NCBI GenBank assembly: GCA_965364735.1
Contig: CBDTYW010000024.1
Span: 1-21,998, forward strand
Length of the DNA: 21,998 bases
From: CBDTYW01 sp965364735
Lineage (GTDB): Bacteria > Actinomycetota > Nitriliruptoria > Nitriliruptorales > Nitriliruptoraceae
Direction: 5' to 3'
This document shows, piece by piece, positions 7,405 through 13,359 of the stretch (position 1 is the stretch's first letter; every line of letters begins with the position of its first letter). The translations under genes were made by a program, and so were the position numbers. Under the pieces are notes generated by a model. It was given only the letters and a program-made list of their open reading frames with translations. It was not told the DNA's origin and did no database searches.

Positions 7405-8541
7405 GTGGACCGCAAGACGATCGGCGTGGTCGGCTCGACCGGCAAGGCGAACGAACGACGTCGGCCGCTGCACCCGCTGCACTTCGACCGCGTCGATGAG
7501 GGGTTGCGGGGTCAGCTGCTCGTCGAAGCCGGGTACGGCGTCGACTTCGGCGTGGACGACACCGCGATCGCTCCGTACGTCGCCGGACTCGTCAGCCGCG
7601 ACGAGCTCTTCGCGTCAGCAGACGTGATTCTGCTCCCGAAGCCACTGCTCCAGGACGTCGAGCAGATGCGTGACGGGCAGACCCTCTGGGGCTGGCCTCA
7701 CCTGGTTCAGGATCCGGTGCTCACGCAGGCAGCGATCGACCGTCGGTTGTCGGTCATCGCCTGGGAGACGATGAACCACTGGAACGCCGACGGTTCCTTC
7801 GGCGTCCACGTCTTTCATCAGAACAACGAGATCGCGGGCTACTCCGCGGTCATGCATGCGCTGCAGCTGCGCGGCCTGACCGGTCACTACGGGCGGCGAC
7901 TCCGTGCCGCGGTCATCTCGTTCGGCGCCACCGCCCGTGGGGCGGTGCGAGCCCTCAACGCCATCGGGATCACCGACGTCGACGTCGTCACCCAGCGCGA
8001 CACCCCGGCGGTCGCCGCCCCGTTCGCATCCGTCGTGATGGGCCAGTTCGAGCGCCTCGACGATGACCCGATGCGCACGCAGGTGCTGAGGATGGACGGG
8101 CCGCAGCCGATGGACGCGTTCCTCGCCGAGCACGACGTGATCGTCAACTGCGTGCTGCAGGACACCGACGCCCCGCTGATGTTCGTCGATGATCCGGCCG
8201 TCTTCGCTCCGGGCACGATCGTGATCGACGTCTCCGCCGATGCCGGGATGGGCTTCTCCTGGACACGCCCGACCTCGTTCGCCGACCCGATGTTCGAGGT
8301 GGGGGACCGGGTTCACCACTACGCCGTGGACCACACGCCGTCGCTGCTGTTCGACTCGGCGACGTGGACGATCAGCGAGGCGATCTTGTCGCACCTCGAC
8401 ACCGTGTCGCGCGGGCCCGCTGCCTGGGAGACGGACGAGACCATCCGACGCGCGATCGAGATCCAGGACGGCGTCATCCGCAACCCACGGATCCTCAGCT
8501 TCCAGGGTCGATCAGCGACGTTCCCACACGGCCTCGTCTGA
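7405..8541 (+). CDS. Alanine dehydrogenase/PNT-superfamily enzyme resembling N5-(carboxyethyl)ornithine synthase
   Basis: A 378-residue NAD(P)-dependent dehydrogenase of the alanine dehydrogenase / transhydrogenase superfamily. Seen in order: an N-terminal arginine-rich ERRRPLHP segment (alanine dehydrogenase has a substrate-binding Arg here), LLPKP with Lys79 and WPHL with His99 at the positions of the catalytic Lys and His, a Rossmann loop SFGATARGAV near 172-181, and IDVSADAGMGF at 274-284 followed by AVDHTPSL. The last block resembles the lactococcal N5-(carboxyethyl)ornithine synthase more than true alanine dehydrogenase, as I recall those sequences. Such enzymes reductively join pyruvate to an amino group of an amino acid. 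The precise substrate here is unknown. The GTG start one base after the DUF1330 stop is supported by GAGGG at 7395-7399. Confidence 0.85.
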   Translation: MDRKTIGVVGSTGKANERRRPLHPLHFDRVDEGLRGQLLVEAGYGVDFGVDDTAIAPYVAGLVSRDELFASADVILLPKPLLQDVEQMRDGQTLWGWPHLVQDPVLTQAAIDRRLSVIAWETMNHWNADGSFGVHVFHQNNEIAGYSAVMHALQLRGLTGHYGRRLRAAVISFGATARGAVRALNAIGITDVDVVTQRDTPAVAAPFASVVMGQFERLDDDPMRTQVLRMDGPQPMDAFLAEHDVIVNCVLQDTDAPLMFVDDPAVFAPGTIVIDVSADAGMGFSWTRPTSFADPMFEVGDRVHHYAVDHTPSLLFDSATWTISEAILSHLDTVSRGPAAWETDETIRRAIEIQDGVIRNPRILSFQGRSATFPHGLV

Positions 8542-8597
8542 GCCGCGCGGCAGGTGCTGCATCTCGTACGGGACGGACTCGGTGAGACGGACAGGGT

Positions 8598-8618
8598 CCG
8601 GGCGGATCAGCCGCCCGG
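8598..8618. terminator. GC-rich 8-bp hairpin at the convergent junction
   Basis: CCGGGCGG, a 5-base loop, then CCGCCCGG: a perfect stem. It overlaps the last codons of the minus-strand HpaB/AbfD-like gene, whose stop codon (8607-8609) lies in the loop, and it sits 56 bases after the plus-strand dehydrogenase gene. There is no T-run on either side, so it is at best an imperfect intrinsic terminator, possibly used in both directions. Confidence 0.4.
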
Positions 8619-10109
8619 GGAGGTGTCGTCGGCGACGCCGGCGAGCCTGCGCGCCATGGCGCGCTTCGACGGGGCGTCCATCGCTCGGCCGATCTCGATG
8701 CGCTGCGCTTGCGGTGAGCCCGCGCCGTGCAGGGACTCGGTGAGGTAGCCGACCGCGTTGCGGCCGATCGTCAGGTTCTCGATGAGCCGCATCACGCGGA
8801 GCCGGTCCTCGGTCGGGACGTCCGCACGGCCGGCGAGGAGCCGCTCGAGCAGTGGACCGATCTCCTCGTGGCGGAGGTCCGCCTCCGACGGCATCGTCAC
8901 CATCAGCCCGCCGGCGAGGTCCTGGGCGAGCCGGGCGATCTCGTACGGGAAGCGTGTGACGTTGTGCTTGGCGACGTTGGAGAGCATCGCGTCGTTGATC
9001 GCAGCCCCGGACGGCAGGATCTCGGCCTCGTTCGCCCCGGCGATTCCCGATGACCAGATCGTCTCGTTCAGGTGGGTCATCTCGACAAGCTTGTCGACGA
9101 TGTGCGAGGCATTCGGGACCCCGTTCATGTCCGCGACCTCGGCGGCCGCACCGATCAGGACGTCGCCGAGGCCGGTCTTGCACATGTATGAAGAACGGTG
9201 ATAGGTGGTGAAGCGCTGGACGAGCGTGCGGGCGAACTCGACCTCGCCGTCCATGAAGACGTGCGCGTCCGGGATGAACACGTCGTCGAAGTGGACGAGC
9301 ACCTCCTGCCCGCCGAAGCGGGCGTTGCCCTGGTCCATGGTCCCGGGCTCGAGCGAGCGGCCGTCCGAGGCCTGGCGTCCGTAGACGAACGTGATGCCCT
9401 CGGCGTCGACGGGCACCGCGACGACGATCGCGTGGTCACGGTCCGCGTCCGTCAGGTGCATCGTCGGGAGCAGCATGATCCAGTGCGAGTTCCACCCGCC
9501 GGTCATGTGGGCCTTCGCCCCACGCACCACGACGCCGCCGTCGCGACGCCCGACGACCTTGAGGAACACCTCCGGATCGGCCTGTTCGTGCGGTCGCTTC
9601 GAGCGGTCGCCCTTGGGGTCCGTCATCCCGCCTGCAAGGACGAGGTTGCGCTCCTGCAGCCGGGTGAGGAACGTCAGGAAGCGCTGGTGGTAGTCGGTGT
9701 CGTGGGCGGCGTCGATGTCGAAGGTGACCGAGTGCAACGAGTTGACGGCGTCCTGGCCGACGCAACGCTGAAAGCACGTGCCGGTCTGCTGGCCAAGGGT
9801 GCGCTGCATCCGGTGCTTGGCCACGAGGTCCGCCGGCGACGTCGTCACATGAAGGAACCGGTTGACCTTGCCGCCCGTCAGCGGCGAGTCCGCGAGCGCC
9901 AGCTCGGGATGGGTCTCGGCGAGGTCGTAGGTGGCCCGCATCGCGTTGATCGAGCCGGCGATCATGGGGTGGTCGGCCGGCTCCTTCACCTGTTCGCCCA
10001 TGAGGAACAGGCGCGTGCCGCGGTCGCGAAGGCTCTGGACGTAGTCGCCGCCGTCCCGGACGGTGGGCATGGCCGCCCAGAGGTCGTCGGCGTGGGTGTC
10101 GGCGGGCAT
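8607..10109 (-). CDS. HpaB/AbfD-fold flavoprotein, 4-hydroxybutyryl-CoA dehydratase-like
   Basis: A 500-residue protein of the family shared by the flavin monooxygenase HpaB (4-hydroxyphenylacetate 3-hydroxylase) and the FAD/[4Fe-4S] enzyme 4-hydroxybutyryl-CoA dehydratase (AbfD). HpaB monooxygenases lack cluster-binding cysteines, but here they are present: Cys112 and Cys116 in a C-x3-C, then His304, Tyr308 and Cys310. These match the C99, C103, H292, Y296 and C299 set of clostridial AbfD, except that the Tyr-to-Cys spacing is one residue shorter. The conserved HMTGGWNSHW-like segment near 201-210 and a FGGQEVLVHFDDVFIP block suit the acyl-CoA dehydrogenase-like fold. I infer a dehydratase or isomerase acting on a hydroxyacyl-CoA rather than a hydroxylase. 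Start ATG at 10109 has GGAG seven bases upstream. It is divergent from homogentisate dioxygenase across 219 bases, so a role in aromatic breakdown is possible but unproved. Confidence 0.87.
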   Translation of the reverse strand: MPADTHADDLWAAMPTVRDGGDYVQSLRDRGTRLFLMGEQVKEPADHPMIAGSINAMRATYDLAETHPELALADSPLTGGKVNRFLHVTTSPADLVAKHRMQRTLGQQTGTCFQRCVGQDAVNSLHSVTFDIDAAHDTDYHQRFLTFLTRLQERNLVLAGGMTDPKGDRSKRPHEQADPEVFLKVVGRRDGGVVVRGAKAHMTGGWNSHWIMLLPTMHLTDADRDHAIVVAVPVDAEGITFVYGRQASDGRSLEPGTMDQGNARFGGQEVLVHFDDVFIPDAHVFMDGEVEFARTLVQRFTTYHRSSYMCKTGLGDVLIGAAAEVADMNGVPNASHIVDKLVEMTHLNETIWSSGIAGANEAEILPSGAAINDAMLSNVAKHNVTRFPYEIARLAQDLAGGLMVTMPSEADLRHEEIGPLLERLLAGRADVPTEDRLRVMRLIENLTIGRNAVGYLTESLHGAGSPQAQRIEIGRAMDAPSKRAMARRLAGVADDTSPGG

Positions 10110-10133
10110 CGTCGTCTCCGGGGCGGGGACCGG

Positions 10134-10139
10134 ATCCTA
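10134..10139 (-). promoter_or_regulatory. Possible -10 element (TAGGAT) for the HpaB/AbfD-like gene
   Basis: On the minus strand TAGGAT lies 24 bases before the ATG at 10109, compatible with a short leader carrying the GGAG ribosome binding site. No -35 consensus is seen. Confidence 0.25.
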
Positions 10140-10200
10140 CGACCGTGGCGTCGGGGGCGCGGCGGCAGCCACGCAGAGGTGACCTGTCCGTGCCGCGATC

Positions 10201-10221
10201 TGGACCACCTGAGCCGGTCCA
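10201..10221. promoter_or_regulatory. Inverted repeat between the divergent HpaB/AbfD-like and hmgA genes
   Basis: TGGACC, nine bases, then GGTCCA: a perfect 6-bp dyad with a spacing suited to a dimeric regulator. It lies near the middle of the 219-base divergent gap and could control either gene. Confidence 0.28.
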
Positions 10222-10328
10222 CCCCCCTGTCACGTGCGCCCTCCGCGCTGAGGTCATGCATTCCGGGCGCGAAGCGCACCGATCCGCGAGGATTGCCGTC
10301 AAGAGACCATCGACCGACAGGGAGCGCG

Positions 10329-11654
10329 ATGGCCGCAGTTGAGCAGGGTGCGCTGGAGTACCTCAGCGGATTCGGGAACGAGCACGCTTCCGAGGCGGAG
10401 CGTGGGGCGCTGCCCGTGGGGCAGAACAGCCCGCAACACCCTCCTCTCGGCCTCTACGCGGAGCAGCTGTCCGGGACGGCGTTCACCGTCCCGAACTGCA
10501 GGAACCGTCGGACCTGGATGTACCGGATCCGTCCATCCGTGCGTCATGCCTCGCGCTTCACCCGGGTCACCACGGAGCTGCCGGACGACCGCTCGCGACG
10601 TGGGCACGTCGCACCGATCGGCCAGATCCGGTGGGACCCGCCGCCCTTCGACGACGAGCCTCGGACCTGGATGACCGGGCTGCGCACCGTCTGCACCAAC
10701 GGTGACGTCAACACCCAGGAGGGCATGGCGGCGCTCGTCTACATGGCCAACGAGTCCATGTCCGAGCACAACGCCTACGCCTGCAACAACGACGGTGAGC
10801 TGCTGATCGTGCCGCAGGACGGTCGGCTCCGGGTGCGCACCGAATGCGGGCAACTCGACGTCGGCCCGGGCGAGATCTGCGTGATCCCACGTGGGATGGT
10901 CTTCGCGATCGACCTGCATGACAAGACCGCCCGCGGGTACGTCTGTGAGAACTACGGCGAGTACCTCGAGCTGCCCGAGCGCGGCCCGATCGGAGCCAAC
11001 GGTCTCGCGAACTCCCGCGACTTCCAGTTCCCGGTCGCGGCCTACGAGGACGTCGACCTCGATGGGACGATGACGGTCAAGTTCGGCGGCCATCTGCACC
11101 GCGTCACCCTGCGCCGGTCGCCGCTCGACGTGGTCGCCTGGCACGGCAACCACGCGCCCTACGTCTACGACCTGCGTCGGTTCAACACGATGGGGACCGT
11201 GAGCTTCGACCACCCGGACCCGTCCATCTACACGGTGCTGACGGCGCCCTCGGGGCGCGAGGGCGTCGCCAACGTTGACTTCGTGATCTTCCCGGACCGC
11301 TGGCTCGTGGCGGAGAACACGTTCCGTCCGCCCTGGTACCACCGGAACTTCATGAGCGAGTTCATGGGGTTGATCTACGGCGAGTACGACGCCAAGGCCA
11401 CCGGGTTCCTCCCGGGGGGGATGAGCCTGCACAACAGCTGGTTCGCACACGGTCCGGACAACGACGCCTGGGTCCAGGCCACGGGCAAGGACCTCCAGCC
11501 CGAGAAGCTCACCGGGACCCTGGCCTTCATGTTCGAGACGCGCTACCCGCTGGTCCCGTCCACCTACGCGAACGAGCTGCCGGAGCTCCAGGACGACTAC
11601 CCGAACGCGTGGGAGCCCCTCGAGCGTCGATTCCGGGCCCCCGACAGCCTGTGA
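10329..11654 (+). CDS. hmgA: Homogentisate 1,2-dioxygenase
   Basis: A 441-residue enzyme that opens the ring of homogentisate with O2 to give maleylacetoacetate, a step in tyrosine and phenylalanine breakdown. The start of the protein, YLSGFGNEHASEA, is the family's usual N-terminus. The non-heme iron ligands are in place: His338 and Glu344 in YHRNFMSEFMG and His374 in AHGPDND, equivalent to human H335, E341 and H371. His295 in FDHPDPSIYT matches the catalytic human H292. The frame is open for more than a kilobase upstream, but the ATG at 10329, with GGGAG just before it, is clearly the start. No fumarylacetoacetase, isomerase or HPPD gene is within the window, so the rest of the pathway must lie elsewhere. 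Its 3' end faces the EamA transporter, 42 bases away. Confidence 0.97.
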   Translation: MAAVEQGALEYLSGFGNEHASEAERGALPVGQNSPQHPPLGLYAEQLSGTAFTVPNCRNRRTWMYRIRPSVRHASRFTRVTTELPDDRSRRGHVAPIGQIRWDPPPFDDEPRTWMTGLRTVCTNGDVNTQEGMAALVYMANESMSEHNAYACNNDGELLIVPQDGRLRVRTECGQLDVGPGEICVIPRGMVFAIDLHDKTARGYVCENYGEYLELPERGPIGANGLANSRDFQFPVAAYEDVDLDGTMTVKFGGHLHRVTLRRSPLDVVAWHGNHAPYVYDLRRFNTMGTVSFDHPDPSIYTVLTAPSGREGVANVDFVIFPDRWLVAENTFRPPWYHRNFMSEFMGLIYGEYDAKATGFLPGGMSLHNSWFAHGPDNDAWVQATGKDLQPEKLTGTLAFMFETRYPLVPSTYANELPELQDDYPNAWEPLERRFRAPDSL

Positions 11655-11696
11655 CGTGGCTTCGGCGCGGCCGAGACACCATCCCCGTCGGCTCGC

Positions 11697-12614
11697 TCAG
11701 CTGACCCGCCTGCGTCGTGCTGGCACGGCCGCGGCCACCGAGGTCGCGACGATCACGCCGGCTCCGAGCATGGCCAGCGGACGCAGCGTCTCGTTGCCGA
11801 ACGCCACGGCGACGCTGAGCGCAGCGACGGGCTCGATGGTGGCGAGCACCGCCGCGCGGGTCACGGGGATGCGCGCGACACCGTGGTAGTAGGCGAGGAC
11901 GGGGAGCCACGTCGACGCGAGGCCCAGCGCAGCGAGCAGCAGCCATGCCTCGACGTCGCTGCCCGGCCAGCGCGCGAACGGGGCGAGCCCCAACGCCCCC
12001 ACGGGCAGGGCGAGCGCGGCGGTTGCGACCGGCGTCGTGCCGCTGCGACGGGTGACGAGGTACCACGAGGCGTAGGTCAGGCCCGCCGTCACACCCCATC
12101 CGATCGATGCGGGCGTGACCGTGATCCCGTCGCCACCTCCGGCCGCGACGAGCACCACGCCGAGCACGGTCGTCGCGACGAGCAGCGTCGTGCGTCGATC
12201 TCGGGGTTCCCCGACGATCCGTGGCGCGAGCAGCGCGACCCACGCGGGCGCCGTGTAGAGCAGGAGCCACGCGAGGCTGAGCCCTCCGGAGTCGATCGCC
12301 GCCGGGAGCGCGACGTAGAAGAGCGACACGCCGATGAGCCCGAAGCCGGCCAACAGCCCACGGCTCTGGTGCGCCCAGTCACGGGTCAGCGCCGCATGGA
12401 CGAGGAAGGCGGCGCCGCCGATGGCGGCCCTCCAGAACGCGATCTGGGCCGGCTCCCATCCGCGGTCGAGCAGCGGTGTGGCGATCGGTCCGATGCCGGC
12501 CCACAGCAGTGCTGCGGCGATGACGAGCCAGGCCCCGGTCAGCGCATGACGACGTGCGCCCGCGTCGGTGGCATCCTGTCCACCGTGCGGCGCCGCGATG
12601 CTGCGTCGCGCCAC
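11697..12614 (-). CDS. EamA/DMT-superfamily transporter
   Basis: A 305-residue membrane protein with about ten hydrophobic helices in two EamA repeats: the first has WLVIAAALLWAGIGPIATPLL and AFWRAAIGGAAFL, the second GWGVTAGLTYASWYLV and AAVLATIEPVAALSVAVAF, the latter being the classical end-of-repeat signature. Members of the drug/metabolite transporter superfamily export or import small metabolites, often amino acids; the substrate here is unknown. The frame is open to 12689, but that would overlap chorismate mutase, so the GTG at 12614 is preferred; it has GAGG close before it and leaves 25 residues before the first helix. It is arranged back to back with chorismate mutase, with only 29 bases between the two starts, so each promoter must lie in or near the other gene. 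Confidence 0.88.
   Translation of the reverse strand: MARRSIAAPHGGQDATDAGARRHALTGAWLVIAAALLWAGIGPIATPLLDRGWEPAQIAFWRAAIGGAAFLVHAALTRDWAHQSRGLLAGFGLIGVSLFYVALPAAIDSGGLSLAWLLLYTAPAWVALLAPRIVGEPRDRRTTLLVATTVLGVVLVAAGGGDGITVTPASIGWGVTAGLTYASWYLVTRRSGTTPVATAALALPVGALGLAPFARWPGSDVEAWLLLAALGLASTWLPVLAYYHGVARIPVTRAAVLATIEPVAALSVAVAFGNETLRPLAMLGAGVIVATSVAAAVPARRRRVS
12572..12577 (+). promoter_or_regulatory. Possible -10 element ahead of the short frame and chorismate mutase
   Basis: CATCCT ends seven bases before a GTG at 12585, the spacing seen for leaderless transcripts. It lies inside the 5' part of the oppositely oriented EamA gene. No -35 is clear. Confidence 0.27.
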
Positions 12615-12647
12615 GTCCTCGGCTCCCTCGTGATCAGCAGGCAATGA
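12585..12647 (+). CDS. Possible 20-codon leader reading frame coupled to chorismate mutase
   Basis: A GTG opens a 20-codon frame (MRRRDAASRHVLGSLVISRQ) whose TGA overlaps the chorismate mutase ATG by four bases (ATGA). A leaderless-type -10 lies just ahead. It holds no Phe, Tyr or Trp, so it is not a classical attenuation peptide; its role, if real, would be coupled translation. It overlaps the start of the EamA gene on the other strand and may be chance. Confidence 0.27.
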   Translation: MRRRDAASRHVLGSLVISRQ

Positions 12648-12964
12648 ACCAGACGACGCCCGACCCCACGCTCCAGCGGCTGCGCGCAAGCATCGACAAC
12701 ATCGATGCGGCGCTCGTCCATCTGCTCGCTGAGCGCTTCAAGGTCACCCAGGCCGTCGGGCTCCACAAGCGCGACGTCGGCCTGCCGCCGGCGGACCCTG
12801 CGCGTGAGCAGCTCCAGACCGCGCGCCTGCGACGCCTCGCGGAGGAGTCCGGGCTCGACCCGACCTTCAGCGAGAAGATGCTGCGGTTCATCGTGGACGA
12901 GGTGATCCGCGAGTACTCGCGGCTCCCCGACGGTGACGGCTCGGGGAGCGACGAGGAGGAGTGA
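12644..12964 (+). CDS. Chorismate mutase, AroQ class
   Basis: A 106-residue all-alpha enzyme that converts chorismate to prephenate at the branch to Phe and Tyr. The active-site residues of E. coli AroQ (R11, R28, K39, D48, R51) appear at the same spacing as Arg14, Arg31, Lys42, Asp51 and Arg54. The first helix, LRASIDNIDAALVHLLAERF, and the third, SEKMLRFIVDEVIREY, are typical. The tail is strongly acidic (GSGSDEEE). It is free-standing, not fused to prephenate dehydratase or DAHP synthase. ATG at 12644 is chosen because it begins just before the first helix; its ribosome binding site (AGCAGG) is weak, which fits coupling to the short upstream frame. It converges with the small basic protein gene, three bases away. 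Confidence 0.93.
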   Translation: MNQTTPDPTLQRLRASIDNIDAALVHLLAERFKVTQAVGLHKRDVGLPPADPAREQLQTARLRRLAEESGLDPTFSEKMLRFIVDEVIREYSRLPDGDGSGSDEEE

Positions 12965-12967
12965 CCC

Positions 12968-13357
12968 TCAGTCTGCGAGCTCCTCGAAGAGCTCTTCTGG
13001 CTCGATGATCCCGCCGGCGGCGGCCAGCGCCCCGGCCGTGGTCACGGCCCGGTCGTAGATCGCAGCGAAGTAGTGCTCCGCGATCGCATCATGGCCTGCC
13101 AGCGGCGGGGGTCCGAGCGAGCGGGGGACAGCGGCAGGATCGGCGGTGATCCGGACGTCCGGGCGGGCCTCCGGCAGCGTCTCGGGGTCACCCCAGAAGA
13201 CCTTGTGGTCCTTGCGCTTGTTGCGACGCCGCTTGCGCTGTGACGAGCCCTTGGGCTGGCCGCCCTTCTTGCGCGACTGGCTGTTGCCGCCCGCGTTGCC
13301 CGAGGACGCGTTCGCGCTCTGGTTCTGGTTGCGCCCGCGGCGCCGTCGGCGACTCAT
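12968..13357 (-). CDS. Small very basic protein paired with the SNF2 helicase
   Basis: A 129-residue protein I cannot place in a named family. The first 50 residues are Arg, Lys, Gly, Ser, Asn and Gln rich (opening MSRRRRRGRNQNQS) and probably disordered; they look suited to nucleic-acid binding. After a KVFWGDPE motif and a proline-rich stretch comes a short helical C-terminal region ending in PEELFEELAD, which is acidic. No signal or membrane segment is seen. The ATG is two bases after the stop of the SNF2 helicase gene, so they almost certainly form one transcript and may act together on DNA or RNA. Composition of the basic part does not look transferred; the GC content is like its neighbours. 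Confidence 0.8.
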   Translation of the reverse strand: MSRRRRRGRNQNQSANASSGNAGGNSQSRKKGGQPKGSSQRKRRRNKRKDHKVFWGDPETLPEARPDVRITADPAAVPRSLGPPPLAGHDAIAEHYFAAIYDRAVTTAGALAAAGGIIEPEELFEELAD

Positions 13358-13359
13358 GG

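Noticed and set aside
8607..10109. Simple naming as 4-hydroxyphenylacetate 3-hydroxylase (hpaB)
   Set aside because: The C-x3-C and H-x3-Y-x-C residues match the iron-sulfur dehydratase branch, which the monooxygenase branch lacks.
9198..10328. Upstream extension of the homogentisate dioxygenase frame
   Set aside because: The extension overlaps the AbfD-like gene on the other strand, and the family N-terminus begins right after the ATG at 10329 with a good ribosome binding site.
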